In this document: positions 1 through 11,334 of the stretch, piece by piece
Layout of the letters: every line of letters begins with the position of its first letter
Numbering within the stretch: position 1 is the stretch's first letter
Source: Corbicula japonica
Taxonomy: Eukaryota > Mollusca > Bivalvia > Venerida > Cyrenidae
Assembly (NCBI GenBank): GCA_038501625.1
Contig: JAZAYU010000205.1
Location: forward strand, 744,001-808,000
DNA: 64,000 nt
Direction: 5' to 3'
Translations under genes and position numbers: made by a program
The notes under the pieces: model-generated
What the model saw: the letters and a program-made list of their open reading frames with translations, nothing else
Databases searched by the model: none
Told to the model about the DNA's origin: nothing

Positions 1-180
1 TAAGTGCACACTCACTTTCAATTGTTTTCTATTATTTAAATAACAAGTTAAAAACATATTCTAGTACGTCACGGGAAAAGAAGTCTATAATGATTTCACG
101 TTAAATTTAGTTGTTACTCTTTCTAGAAGTTTAAAGTTACATTTTACTCAATCTGGTCTTAAATGCGAGATGTGATATAA
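1..180. repeat. 3' flank of ZF18, repeated at 1929-2095
   Basis: Sequence downstream of the ZF18 stop. It begins TAAGTGCACACTCA, which recurs at 1931, and the following 150 bases align with many changes. This suggests that the exon's 3' region was duplicated and the copies were later separated. The other copy lacks a recognisable finger. Confidence 0.55.
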
Positions 181-184
181 AATG

Positions 185-363
185 TCATTTTAAGTTGCCT
201 TTAGTTTTAAAAGCTCTGTCGCATTTGTCACATTTATAAGTTCTCACTCCCGAATGTATTCGTGTGTGCTCGTCTAGATGCGATTTCCACATGAATCTTT
301 TCCCGCATTCTAAACAAACGTGGTTTCCGAAGTTAAAGCACTGGTCCCTCGATACCGGAATGC
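185..363 (-). CDS. Alternative 3'-terminal exon ZF18, second finger interrupted by an in-frame TGA
   Basis: The acceptor is ttctatgtatcttag and the phase-1 junction codon is A|GC (Ser). Finger 1 is complete at residues 17-37 (MWKSH helix), linker SGVRTY. Finger 2 starts at 45 (CDKCDRAF...KGNLK) and is stopped by TGA at residue 60, exactly where helix position 6 should be. The following in-frame codons read HFISH, the missing His-X3-His, so a single C-to-T change of CGA (Arg) would explain the break. As it stands the isoform has one complete finger and a truncated second. Alternatives are stop-codon readthrough, sequencing error or a dying exon. Confidence 0.75.
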
Positions 364-1001
364 CTAAGATACATAGAATACAAAAGACTTAAATAAATTA
401 GCATAACAAATCACGTTGGCTAATCTAATAACAATTAATGCAATCGGAGGGTCAGATGCAAGAGTTTTAGAAATGGAATTAGTTTCGGAAGTCATAAGGA
501 ATATACATGATATTTTCAACTTTCTGGCAAAAATCACCATGAAAAAAATTAAATGTTGCTGGCGAAAAAGGGCATTAAAGCAACCCCATCAACAAGTTTC
601 TGGATCCGCTAGTCAATCAAAAACTGAGGATGGCATACTATTAAGATTGCAATTCCATTAAACCCACTAAAGGATCGGCTGTCTGTAGAATAAGTTACTT
701 TAATATACGGTTGTAATTTATATATGTACAAAACTTTCGGATAACGTTGAACACACTGAAAATTTCTAATCGTTTGTGGCGTCTGTTTTGAAATTTATAA
801 TACCATGTTCTCTTCTCATATCTACTTTTTATATATGTAGGAAGGCTATTTCTGCTGGATGATGTCATTCCTGATATGCATATTTCACTTCTTGACACTT
901 TTTCCAAATGAAATGATTTTTGCTTTGCTAAAATTTCAATCCAAACATAGGTTTAGATTTGGTTCTTCTTTTTTTAGCAAATTGACGAGTTAGTATTATA
1001 T
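364..1001. other. Intron, nothing coding recognised
   Basis: AT-rich intronic DNA. A fragment around 856-890 (ctgatatgcatatttcac) belongs to the dispersed repeat also found at 7640, 8870 and 24890. Short open frames on either strand show no recognisable domain. Confidence 0.4.
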
Positions 1002-1142
1002 AGTTATTTGGTTTCTTGACAGGGCATGTGAGGATATATTGCCGGTCTTGGTGTCATATTACCCGAGCCGCAGGCGAGGGATAATATGACACCCAGACCG
1101 GCAATATATCCTCACATACCCTTTCAAGGAACCAAATAATTG
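1002..1142. repeat. Large near-perfect palindrome (foldback MITE)
   Basis: Arms at about 1002-1064 and 1079-1142 are inverted copies with only a few mismatches (shared core GAGGATATATTGCCGGTCT), around a short GC-rich loop. The DNA could extrude as a cruciform and the RNA would fold as a roughly 60-bp hairpin. No coding capacity. Confidence 0.85.
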
Positions 1143-1928
1143 TTTAATTATACTGCAAAGACTCTTTCAGACAAAATTAATGAGAAAACATCGATTTTTC
1201 GATTATTTCGCTTATTTAATGCCGAACGGCTTAATTCCCCTCTGAGAACCTCAATAATAACATGTCTGACGTCATTAATTTACCTGCATGACGTCACTAC
1301 TATAGAGTTCAGCGGACTATCCATTCGATTTTTATTTTACAAAATTAAAAATAATCTGACTGTATTCAACTTTATCATCTTGACACACTTATTTCCTATA
1401 ACAATTTAAGTAATCTAAAAGCATACCGCTTAATAAATTAGGACGTAGGCTTAACAACATGAATTTTTAACGAAGTTAAAAACAAAATGGCGGACGACAA
1501 CAAAAGGTGAGAGGCCAGAGTGGGAAATTAAGGCACGTGCGTTCATATCTACGGCCGATCCGTAAATACGGATATACATCAATGGCAAATTATCCATTCA
1601 AATTCAAGCAAATTTCTTTGCAGTATAATAAATATTATACGGTTCTTAACAACAACAAAAAAGCTGTGGAAAATGTTTAATTTCGGTGATTAATTATTAC
1701 AACAAGCCCAACTGGTTTGTGAAATTGTTATAGAAAGACAACACTAAATCATAACATTTAAGAGAGATTTAATCAAATGTCATTAGATAAATAACAATTC
1801 TCATTGCTCAAAAGCCAATTTTGTAATATAAATAATATTTCATTCAGACACAGAAAACATATCTATATTTTTGGTAAAGTAATAATAACCTCATTATATT
1901 TCTTGGATTAAATTTACTTATTATAAAT
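1143..1928. other. Intron or mobile-element DNA with a possible plus-strand mini first exon
   Basis: Mostly AT-rich. At 1487 a Kozak-like aaaATGGCGG opens MADDNK and is followed at 1507 by a donor-like gtgaga. No downstream partner exon is recognised, so this is only noted. TSD or terminal repeats linking it to the palindrome at 1002 were not found. Confidence 0.3.
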
Positions 1929-2095
1929 TTTAAGTGCACACTCATTATAATTTAAACTGTTTTCTATTAATTACTTTAACAACAAGACAATCACACATTC
2001 TTGACGTTTTATTTAGTTGTAACTCATTCTTCAAATAACTTAAAGCGGCATTGCTTCAATTTAACCCGTTCTTGAATGAAATATTACATGTATTT
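1929..2095. repeat. Diverged second copy of the ZF18 3' flank
   Basis: Shares TAAGTGCACACTCA and a series of short blocks, in order, with positions 1-170. It has no reading frame. Confidence 0.5.
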
Positions 2096-2799
2096 GGAAC
2101 TATAGGCACAAATCTGCAGCATTAGTTCGGGCTAATAAAATTTTAATTTGCTAAAATAAATTTGGTCCGCGCGACTAAAAGCGAAAGTAGGATTTCCGAA
2201 ACGTCACGGAAATCGAGATCGCGCATGAAGTGGTCTCTTCGTTAAAAATCGGTGCTAAATATACCTCCATTATATTTAGCTTCTTAAAAGTTCGTTAATA
2301 TCATTGAAATTCCCGTCTATAAGAAAGAATTCGATCGGGCCTTTTGTGTTATGTTAGAGTGTTTATATATTGGAGTCGATATGGACAAATATGATTTTTC
2401 AATAATATATTCTTACTTAAGTTTAGGGCTGGGGCTTTAATAAACGTATTATTATTTGCTCAAAACTCATATGTGAACTGCTTATACATTTCGACTGTAT
2501 TGTTATGTTTACATCGAAAAAAAAATTAAATATGCATATCAGGAATGGCCACTTTCAGCAAACACAACCTCCCCACATAGCCAAAAAAGTAGAGAAGACA
2601 GCATGGTTATACAATTATCAGTTTCAACACAGAAGCAAAAAAAAAAACATTTACGAAAGTGATAATTTGCGGGGTTACCGCCTTGGAATAGTCAGTGACA
2701 AAACAATTTGCCAATAAACAGGCATAATATAATATATTAACCATAGAGATCTGCTCAATTTTACGACCTCATTTTAAGAATCGACATAATTTCCCGTAA

Positions 2800-3215
2800 C
2801 GTGCCCCATATTTCAGTAAAAATAATAAATATGCCCCATATTTCAGTAAAAATAATAAATAGACACTTATTTACATGAAACGTGTTATATACTTCAAATC
2901 ACCGAAGACCTGTTAAATACAGCAAATCACTTAAGAACGCAAATATACATAATAATTTATGCAAATATACATAATAATTTATGAGGACACAAGATAGTTT
3001 TTATTTTCTCATCCATAGAAAATTTCACAACACTTTTGGAAGGTATCATTAAACACATCACATATTTTTTCGTGACAAGTTTTTTTAGTTAATTTGACTT
3101 GTCTAATTAACACAAGGACGACAGAAAATTTCACAACCCTTTTTTAGTTAAATTTAAAAAAATCACATATTGTTTTGTAACTAGTGTTTTATTTGATTTT
3201 TCTATTAAACACATG
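2800..3215. repeat. Short direct tandem duplications
   Basis: Three local duplications: a roughly 30-bp unit (gccccatatttcagtaaaaa) twice at 2801-2861, a 22-bp unit (caaatatacataataattta) twice near 2939-2983, and a diverged unit of about 110 bp (gaaaatttcacaac) at 3017 and 3122. The surrounding 2096-3506 is AT-rich intron without recognised genes. Confidence 0.6.
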
Positions 3216-3506
3216 GAAACCCATGCCATAGTATGATATTATTTGTATTATCATACGTCCTTTTAAATGCGCATGATCATGTGTGACATGCAATAACGTT
3301 TATCCTGTGTAACTGGTGAGAACGTATGTCATAAATGACTGTTGTTTTGTTGTTCTACTACATAGTCATAAATTCTGTCCAGTACTAATTACTATAATTC
3401 TATAAACGGCAAGGAATAAAAGTCACTATAAAATATCTCTCTGGTTGTTACTTTACTCGCAGCATATCTTATCGGCAATCATTACCGCGCAGTACATCTA
3501 TATGTA

Positions 3507-4558
3507 TTGGGGATGGGAACGGTTATTCGGATATCCGAATAGTAAGATCGAATCCGGATACCATTCACATATCCGAATACCCTAATATTCGTACGATTTT
3601 AATTTAAATTTAGGTAAAAGATAGCTTAAACTCGTAAATCTTTCTAAAACACGCTACACTGCTTGTACTAATCTCGATGGTGATATGGTTTTCCCAAGGC
3701 GAAACTCGACCAGACATCCACAGCAGGGGTGACAGAAGAGGTGTTAATTGTTTGTATAGTGGTTGTTTGGGGGACCCGAAGATTAGTATTTCAGACAGTG
3801 TTCCTTTGTTTTGTTGATTGAGTTACCTTGATCCAAGCGTGTTTGACACCTGTGAAGATGCAAACAGCTAGCCTAATTTCGTTAACGAGAAAAAAACTCA
3901 GATTAATTGACATTTTATTGCCTCAGAATTTTAAGCAAATTAAAGTCTTGACAGTTTGTTATTTTGAAATGACCGCATTAAAAATTGAAAAAAAAATAAT
4001 TTATCGTAAGTCGCCGATATTCAAAAATACTATATGCAATTCACTATATCCATAAAATGTATATGTATTTTTAATTTGATCCATTGATGTAGTTATTGGA
4101 AAATCTGTTTTACTTGTTCCGCTGCTAGTAGATCTAGGCGGATTTACAAATTTTAAATATGAATCGCCTTGCATATGATTATATGCGTGATTTTGTGATA
4201 AAAAATTATGTATGAGATTGCAAGCCTCCACGTGAAATGAAACTCCATTTTTATTGAACAGAGGTACTTAAACTACCGCCCTATCCTCTTGTCCTTTCGC
4301 GTAGCTCAATTTATTCAATGCGGTAATTTACTTAAAAAGTTAAGTCGTTTGGTCCGAATTTTCACTTATACTTTGTCTCCGTTAAACCCCGAGGACTCAA
4401 ACGATTGTGATATAGCGTAGCTGTACTGCATTTTAAATTTGACATATTGAATGAGCAAAATATTTAGTGGGCGATAAAATGATACGTTTATTCGGATAGT
4501 ATCCGGATACCGGATACGGTAATCCGAATAATGATTTAGGCATCCGTTCCCATCCCTA
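3507..4558. mobile_element. Non-autonomous hAT-like DNA transposon
   Basis: Ends are inverted: GGGATGGGAACGG at 3509 and its complement at 4544-4557. Subterminal regions carry repeated ATTCGGATATCCGAAT-type palindromes, as expected of hAT transposase-binding repeats. GGGATGGGAAC-type termini are common in hAT elements. ATGTAT flanks both sides, a possible degraded target duplication. No transposase is recognised inside. Confidence 0.65.
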
Positions 4559-4599
4559 ACATGTATCCATAAAGAATCAGGTATATGTGTATATACGAA

Positions 4600-4740
4600 T
4601 GTTTTGCCAGGTGTTATGTGTATTATCATATGTCTTGCCAGGGCACGTATGTAATCTTCATCTCGTGTGTATAATCATATGTCTTCCCAGGGCACGTATG
4701 TAATCTTCATCTCGTGTGTATAATCATATGTCTTCCCAGG
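4600..4740 (-). repeat. 49-bp tandem repeat derived from the 3' end of ZF17
   Basis: Units begin with ggcac at 4642, 4691 and 4740, a period of 49. The unit nearest the exon encodes the finger-2 end and stop; the other units repeat that coding sequence and then decay toward 4600. Confidence 0.85.
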
Positions 4741-4906
4741 GCACTTTTATCGCTAAATGCCCGCGCACATACTTCGCAGGCGAAGGGTCTCTCTCCAGTG
4801 TGGGTTCTAAAGTGACGCTCAAGACTCCATTTTCCGCGGAACTTTTTGGAACAAATCGGACACTCCAGATATCCAATCTTGTTAAACATGTCTGCACTCA
4901 CAGCAT
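4707..4906 (-). CDS. Alternative 3'-terminal exon ZF17, two C2H2 fingers
   Basis: The acceptor is cttcatttcag and the phase-1 junction codon is A|AT (Asn), giving 66 residues. Finger 1 is 16-36 (Trp at helix position 2, as in ZF1, ZF2, ZF7 and ZF8), linker TGERPF, finger 2 is 44-64 with contacts Asp, Ser, Ala, Arg. Only two residues (Thr-Arg) follow before TGA. The end of finger 2 and the stop belong to a 49-bp unit tandemly repeated downstream. Confidence 0.9.
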
Positions 4907-5216
4907 CTGAAATGAAGGATATAATTGAGTTCTGTCAGTTTAAACCAGTCATTACATAAGCTATTACACATAACGTTTTGTAATATTTTTTATAAAACAC
5001 TTACATGCAAAACGGGATGTATACACCTTTTTCTAGATTGTTAAATTATGCTGATCCTTCGGTTGCTAAAAATACAAAATAATATGAGGAAAACCCATAC
5101 TGTTATCAAGATTACAAATTTATTTGTCTACAATATTTCTTGAAGATTTCAGTGAGAACACTATCGTACATAATTTGGGTCAGTGTTAGATTAATATGTA
5201 GTGCAATTAAAACTCT

Positions 5217-5645
5217 GGCTCCGTGTTCACAAAACTTTTTGTTGACATCGAATATCAATCTCAGATGACACTGATATTGAATTTCACTTGACAACGATTT
5301 CAAAAATGGTGTTCACGAATGAAAATAAAATCGATGTCAAGTGCGATCGAAAATCGATGTCAGATGACAACGATTTTTTATAATTTTCGTATTGACGTAA
5401 GCGACGCAACGAAAGCGGAAATTTGTTTGTTTACGGGCACCTTGTTTACGTCTGCTGGAAGAACTGTCAAAAATGTCGGAATCAGAGTGCGCGAAGTGCC
5501 CACCATGGTCTGCATCGGAAAATGCCTATGCAGTACAGCTGATTAACGAAAGTTACGATCAGCTGTACTGCAGGTTCAAAGGGCCCAAGCAGGGAGGAAA
5601 ACAAAAGGAGGCAGAATGGGAGAAATTGGTGGAAGTTTTGAACAG
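5217..5645 (+). mobile_element. Harbinger-like remnant carrying a Myb/SANT-type first exon
   Basis: Starts with GGCTCCGTGTTCACAAAAC, similar in style to PIF/Harbinger ends. It contains repeated cgatgtcaagtg and cagatgacaacg motifs and then the Myb/SANT exon at 5473. PIF/Harbinger elements carry a Myb-like gene beside a DDE nuclease; the nuclease and right end are not seen. The assignment is by inference from motif style. Confidence 0.45.
5473..5645 (+). CDS. Partial Myb/SANT-like DNA-binding exon, probably transposon-derived
   Basis: From ATG (MSESECAKCPPWSASENAYA...) to a donor-like gtatga at 5646. About 57 residues are encoded, with the pattern W-S-x-x-E-N then a Y-D-x-L-x-x-R-F-K-G-P segment, Gly-Gly-Lys-Gln, and W-E-K-L-V-E-V-L-N. 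This is typical of the trihelix Myb/SANT-like domains found in Harbinger-associated proteins and their domesticated relatives. Downstream exons are not recognised, so the gene is probably truncated. Confidence 0.6.
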
Positions 5646-5675
5646 GTATGAAAATATTTGAATGCCAGAGTTCCA

Positions 5676-5766
5676 CCCCCACTCCGCAACTTCCCGTTCC
5701 TCCCCCAGCAGCCCCGACCATGACTCGAACTTCGGACCCTCTGCTTACTGTGCCGACGCTCTAAGT
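5676..5766 (-). repeat. Possible tRNA-derived SINE remnant
   Basis: The minus strand reads TAGAGCGTCGGCACAG, then later GAAGTTCGAGTCATGG, resembling the D-arm end and B box of a tRNA-derived promoter. The stems do not pair well, so it is not a functional tRNA. Confidence 0.3.
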
Positions 5767-6002
5767 TTTATATACTACTCAAAGTTTGCTAAACACTAAG
5801 ACTATTTGCACATATCTTTTGTTGTATGTCCGTTATTAGTTTTATTTCTTTTTTTATATTCCCGATTAGTGATTAAGAGGTGAACACTGGGGACCATTAT
5901 GATGCATCACTAAACAATTGCCAATGTTAATATAATGAAGACTTAAAATGATGTTAGTTTAACTTGGTGCTTAGCAAACTTTGAGTATCAAATATAAACT
6001 AG
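5761..6002. mobile_element. Small MITE with about 35-bp inverted ends
   Basis: The ends are inverted copies (actcaaagtttgctaaacac at 5775 and its diverged complement near 5967-5990). About 240 bp in all. No coding sequence. Confidence 0.65.
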
Positions 6003-6240
6003 CCTTAACCTTCTCAGCAAATGCAACACAGGTTAACTTAAAACAAGTGTATTATAGTTGAGCAGACGATATTTCTTATGGATACCGCGGTAGAATTAAC
6101 TTCTTTATTAAACTTTTGTAACTTAAGTTCGATTTAAAAATTTACATTTTTGTTTAGGACATATATATCTTACAAATCTAAACGCCTTGTAATCATCAAC
6201 AATGGGAAAGTACGTCCTTCACATGCGCACAATAAGGCCT

Positions 6241-6338
6241 GAAGGTTATAAAGCTGAGATTGGAAACCAGTCGCCATTTCAGCCAATCAGATGCTTGAGA
6301 TTTGAGACTGGTTTCCATGCTCAGCTTTATAACCTTGG
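6241..6338. mobile_element. CCAAT-hairpin MITE, copy 1
   Basis: Inverted GAAGGTTATAAAGCTGAG ends with a central CAGCCAATCAGATGCTTGAG block. This copy has lost part of the left arm. The family is also present at 7717, 22339, 53121, 53862 and 54061. Confidence 0.8.
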
Positions 6339-6551
6339 GCACTGTTCAATTAAAGTGACCCTCTTTTACATTATTTCCTGACAAGTGTTCCTTCAGAAAC
6401 AAAAGCACATTAAACACTTACTGAATGCATTGTCAGTGTTCGTTTCTTTAAGTATAGCATCGTAGTTTAAAGCCTTAAAGAGGAATAAACTGTGTTCTTT
6501 AAATAAGGATTTCCTATCTTAGGGAAGTACTTATTCCAATGTCATACTTAA

Positions 6552-7240
6552 GGGCCTGCCACACTCCTCCCAATTCTATTAATCGATAAAAAGAAAATTA
6601 TCAAAATCTCAATAACGGCAAACTGCTGTTAATTGAAACTTTGCACAAATGTATGTTATTAATGTATCTTTATTTTACAGATGGTAAGACACATTAGAAA
6701 AGTAAAGAACAATAGCGAGATCAAAAAATTCCCTCAACTTCTATTTACATAAATTCACAAAAACTAAAGAACACAAAACATCATTTTAAATGCCCACATG
6801 AGTAATATGATACTGACAACAATTTATTGTGCCCTCGTGATTTACATATGTAAACTTTACGAGATATTAGTAAAAGTGTATTTGACCTTCAATTTCCTGG
6901 TCGCGTAAACTGATGACAATCACTGATTTCGCTTTTAATAGTTGAAAGTTTTTTACAAAGTACACAACATTTTCTTGTCAGTATCATTGCGCTCACGAGG
7001 GAATTTAAAATTATGTTCTGCATCCCTTAGTTTTTGTGAATTTATGCAAATAGAATTCAAGGAATTTTTAGGTCTAGCTTTGTTTCTTTACTTTTCTAAC
7101 GTGTCGTTCTGTATGCAAAATAAAGTTACATTAGTAACATTCATTTGTGCAAAGTTTCATTGAACGGCATTTTGCCATTACTGAGATTTGATGATTTTTA
7201 TTTTATCCATGAATAGAATTGGGAGGAGTGTGGCAAGCCC
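6552..7240. mobile_element. TTAA-flanked foldback DNA transposon, complete copy
   Basis: TTAA lies on each side (6548-6551 and 7241-7244). Termini are GGGCCTGCCACACTCCTCCC and its inverted, slightly diverged partner. The inverted arms run for roughly 200-300 bases. TTAA duplications are typical of piggyBac and Kolobok elements; no transposase is present. Relatives are at 23690-23873 and 49372-50036. Confidence 0.75.
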
Positions 7241-7249
7241 TTAAATGTC

Positions 7250-7690
7250 CTTGCTGATTTTACTCAAGGAGAGCTGGTCTCGGAAAGATCGTTGAGTACC
7301 CGCCCTTTGGCTTTGCAATGGTATTAGCTTCTTATGTTTTATATGCTTGTGTTCTTTTGCATGCAACATTGTCGAGCCGATCGGTGGGTCGGAGTTATTT
7401 CAACAAGACAACTTGTACTTGTTTTTAGTTATGAGAACCTGTATAGACAAGTGTGAGGTTGGTGCAACCTAGAACCTGGTTAAAACCCCAATGGCAATTT
7501 GATTTGCCATTGACCGTTCCAAGGCGCAAAACCCCTCGGGCGTCTTTTTTTTAAAACTGATCATTTTATTAACCATGCTCTCTCCCTCTCTCTTCTTTTT
7601 GACTGTGTGAGGAGGCTGTTTTTTCTGAATGTGGCGATTTCTGATATGCATATTTCACCTTTGTACAAACACGAATTGGTTGATAGTCGG
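7250..7690. repeat. Dispersed repeat family, copy 1
   Basis: Matches 24530-24910 over several hundred bases in the same order (gagtacccgcc, gcatgcaacattgt, gacaacttg, gtgtgaggttggtgca, ctgatatgc). Partial copies occur near 22190-22340 and 22720-22790. Mobile class unknown. Confidence 0.65.
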
Positions 7691-7716
7691 TATCGTGTTG
7701 ATTTTAATTCTGGCTC

Positions 7717-7856
7717 CAAGGTTATAAAGCTGAGTTTGGAAACCAGTCTCAAATCTCAAGCATCTGATTGGCTGAAATGGCGACCAGTCGCCATTTCAGC
7801 CAATCAGATGCTTGAGATTTAAGACTGGTTTCCAAACTCAGCTTTATAACCTTCAG
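7717..7856. mobile_element. CCAAT-hairpin MITE, copy 2 (near-perfect hairpin)
   Basis: Arms of about 68 bases pair with only a few mismatches around a tiny loop (aaggttataaagctgag outward, gccaatcagatgcttgag inward). A transcript through it would form a long dsRNA hairpin. Each arm carries CAGCCAATCAGA, a strong NF-Y-type CCAAT box. Confidence 0.85.
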
Positions 7857-8399
7857 GCCTGCTCTGTCTGGAAATATAGGTATAAAATACATTTTTGTTT
7901 CTAACCGATAACGCACGTGGTTAGGTTCCTTCCGCTGATAACAGACTAGTAGAAAACCCTAGGTTTCATGTTTAAGATAGATCAATATTACACAGATGAT
8001 TTGTATTAAATTTGGACAGAGATTCATACTATCAAAACCATGATTAAATTAGTAGAAAATTGATTAAAGTTGAGCAATTGATAGAGACGTGGTAAAATAA
8101 CTGCATTTCATTAATTAACAAAGAGACCTTACAATTATAAATATTAACAACTTGCAAAAGTATTTCATAAGAAACCTTACGTTAATGGGAGATATATATA
8201 GTACTTGGAATGGTACTTTTTAAAGAAGTTTAAAACAGATAGCCTTGATTATACGAATAAAAATATTCTCCTTATTTGTTGGATCTAATTGTATCATAAG
8301 AAACGATTTCATTCAACATTCAGTTTAGTTTCGTCAATTTATATGTCACTTCCACATGCAAACATAGCGTATCCTAATTATAATACTGACATACGAACA

Positions 8400-8577
8400 A
8401 AAACATGTTTGTTACACATGTAGTAGCTTTATACACTTTCCCACATATTTTGCACGTGACGCAGGTCAAGGTCAATCGCACTGTGAAGTTCACATGGACA
8501 ACAGCATGTTTATTATAGTTACTTCTATCGGTATACCCTTTTCAACATATTTTGCACATGGTGAAGGTCAAGGTCAA
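8400..8577 (-). repeat. Tandem copies of the 3' end of ZF16
   Basis: The block from the middle of finger 2 through the stop and caaggtcaatc recurs 102 bases downstream (aggtc at 8463 and 8565), with a third, decayed part near 8405-8450. The copy still reads as [20 protein letters not shown] sequence but lacks a first half and an acceptor. Confidence 0.85.
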
Positions 8578-8789
8578 TCACACTGTGAAGTTCATATGAA
8601 CAACAGCATGTTTGTTATAGTTACTTCTATCGGTATATCCTTTCCCACATATTTTACATTGATAAGGTTTCTCTCCAGAGTGAATCCTATAGTGGGTACT
8701 GCGATACTTAAGCGGCAAGTCTTTTCCACAAATTTCACAAGTGAATTTCTTTTGTCCACGTCCAGGTCCTGGGAAATTCTCAAACAGAT
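8578..8789 (-). CDS. Alternative 3'-terminal exon ZF16, short first finger plus C2H2 finger
   Basis: This exon is visible only when read in phase 1 from acceptor ctccatttcag, because it has no start codon; plus-strand frames here are shadows. It has 70 residues with junction codon A|AT (Asn). Finger 1 (18-37) has X11 spacing, linker SGEKPY, and finger 2 (45-65, CKICGKGYTDRSNY...) has Asp, Ser, Asn, Lys contacts. The tail is MNFTV and TGA. The 3' half of finger 2, the tail and the stop are duplicated downstream with a 102-base period. The sequence just past the stop contains the nuclear-receptor-like TCAAGGTCA. Confidence 0.9.
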
Positions 8790-11334
8790 CTGAAATGGAG
8801 AAAAAAAATTATTATAAAACTCGGTCAGTTGTTTGTACATATTTATTTTCGCCTATAAAAAAGTGAATTATGCATATCAGGAATCGCCACACACACAAAA
8901 TTATTTTTAGAAAAAAAAGTTTTTATTTATCCATATTCGGAGTTCCTAACAAAGCAACAGGCCTGTTTTACTCACTCAGATATTCATTATACAACTAGAC
9001 GTTCACATTCATGAAAACTGCAAAATAATCCCTAATCTTTAATTCAGCTTAAATTGTTTTCATACATCATTTAAATCTCACAGATTCGTAGCTTGAAATG
9101 GTTGGCCGCCGTATAAAATTTTATTCGTTCATCACAAGTTTCAATCGGTGTGTTTATCAGTTATGATCTATAAATAGTCAATGAGCATCATACCTAAGTT
9201 TGTTCATTTAAATTGCTTTTATCGTTCTCTGTGATACGCAAAAAAATTATATTTACAGATCTCTATGAACTTTCTAAAATGTTAAACTCCGTTGCCTTTT
9301 CTACCTTTGGGGAAATCGACTTTTGTATGGGACCCTAAGCCTCTATCATGGATTGTTATTAACCTGAAATACCGCATCAATTTCGAATGCACACCACCGT
9401 TTGGTCACGATAAAAAATTGCAGGACAGTTAATTCGTGCTTAAAGTCGTTGCGCTTAACATGAGTCTAAGGCTGTAATTTTTAATCCCACTTCAGCATGA
9501 AAGCTGACAAACAAATTCAACAAGGGGAGCGTAACCCCTTTATGACAGTTTTACATAAAAAATACCTTCTGAAATGGCGTCGAAGTTCCCTTGATCGACA
9601 TGGTAACTGGTGAACAGCTAGTAGTACTTCTACCCGAAATATTTTGTCAAACTGGGTCATTTGCATTGTGATCAATTTGAAACGTGAAAAAAGAGAACAG
9701 TGTCTGCTTTTATTTCGATGAAAGTATATTATTAGTCTAAGATTAGTAACAACGTGAAATTTATGTTAAAACGAAATTCAAATCACTTTAATGCCAGCGA
9801 TCATATCTTACAATCTCACTAAAGTCAGAGCTAAAAAAATGTAAGATCTGATTACGGCCCCCAGACACCGTACATACATGTAAGTAATAGTGGTTTTCCC
9901 CCGATTACTATTTTTTGAAATTGTCAACACAGGAAGCATGATTTATAACGCTCACAAAAATGATCTTAAGATGTCATTACATTAGAAATGAATGCAAATT
10001 CTACATCAACGCATATATCTCCAGTAAAATATGTCTTACGCAGGCAGCCAGGCTGTCAACACTTTGCATGGTTTAAAATACTATTTTTACTTTCACTTTT
10101 GCGATTTTTTAGGATACAATCTGATTGGTTCAAAGAGTTAGTGATAAAGCACGTTTTAGTTACTCGTCGTCAGATCCTGATAGTGCAGCGGTTTTCAGGA
10201 AATGATTTTAATCAGATTGTCATGTCTCATTTAATTTACTCAAGGTGATCTCTCAGTAATTTCATCCAGTACTGTCAGTTATGAAAAGCCATTAGCTACT
10301 TTAAAGTTGCGTATAACAGAATTAGTATTTCAAGCAGCATAATTGAGAAATGGGTAAGTTGCCTTGCCTCGATATAAAGAAACATTGTTCATTATTCATA
10401 AAAGACATGGAGGCAAATCAGTCAGTCTGATTAAATCTTCAACTGAATAAATGGTTGCCACCGTGAAAGGAAAAGGAAAACAACACAAAACAACCACTAT
10501 ATAACTAATCTCTACAATACTATATTTATTCAATGCGATTGCTAAGCATATTTCTAACTCTAAAAATAACTGACGTTGTCTACGCATTAGACTCAGCTCA
10601 GAAAAATTTATTCGAAATGAATAAAATCCCTGTTAAACAATTCTGTGAGTATATATAAAGTTTCCCAAAGTGGTGAGCTCTTTTAAGTATAAAATTTAAA
10701 CAACTTAATTTTTTAAATATAATATATAGCTGTAATATCATTTCCGTTATTCTGTTATGAATATACTGAAAAAGGGGTGTTTCATTTTTCCGTTCGGTCT
10801 TTCACTCGACTGCGTCAGGATTATACGTAAATCCTCAATTAAGATAAGTAGGCTAAGTATTATATAAAAAAAATTATAAGCATATTCCGGAGAAAAGAAA
10901 ACGGAAATGGAAATTTAATAGGGATTTTAAGGCACCTGTTCATTTCAACATCTGTAGTGCTGCTAAGCACGGATTTAACCGAGTCTTGTATTCATTCAAG
11001 CATATGAATAGTGTATGAGCACGTAGGCAATATTCTACCGCTGTTTTATATATTCAATTATGTAGGTATGATGTTGTTTTTTATGAAGTTTTTGCAATAC
11101 GCGGATTTTTTTAACATAGTCTGCTGACGGTAGATACTTGATGTACTCCATTACTCAAAACAACACCTCTCGCACTATTTTTCGAGCACGTCAACATGAC
11201 TTTTGTTTAATCTATGAATAAACCTACAGAAGCTGTCTTACATTTTTGATCTAATTGTCTAGATTTCAAGTCATATTGCTCAAAATTCGCAGATGCAATC
11301 GATTTTGGTATAAATGTCACGAAAGTTTTCATAA
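8790..11334. other. 2.5-kb intron, nothing coding recognised
   Basis: AT-rich DNA with a fragment of the dispersed repeat at 8868-8900. No conserved domain, RNA gene or clear terminal inverted repeats were seen. Confidence 0.4.

Noticed and set aside
5676..5766. tRNA gene on the minus strand
   Set aside because: A B-box-like sequence is present but the stems do not pair; at most a SINE remnant.
8494..8793. 99-residue plus-strand frame
   Set aside because: Antisense shadow of ZF16 and its tandem copy.
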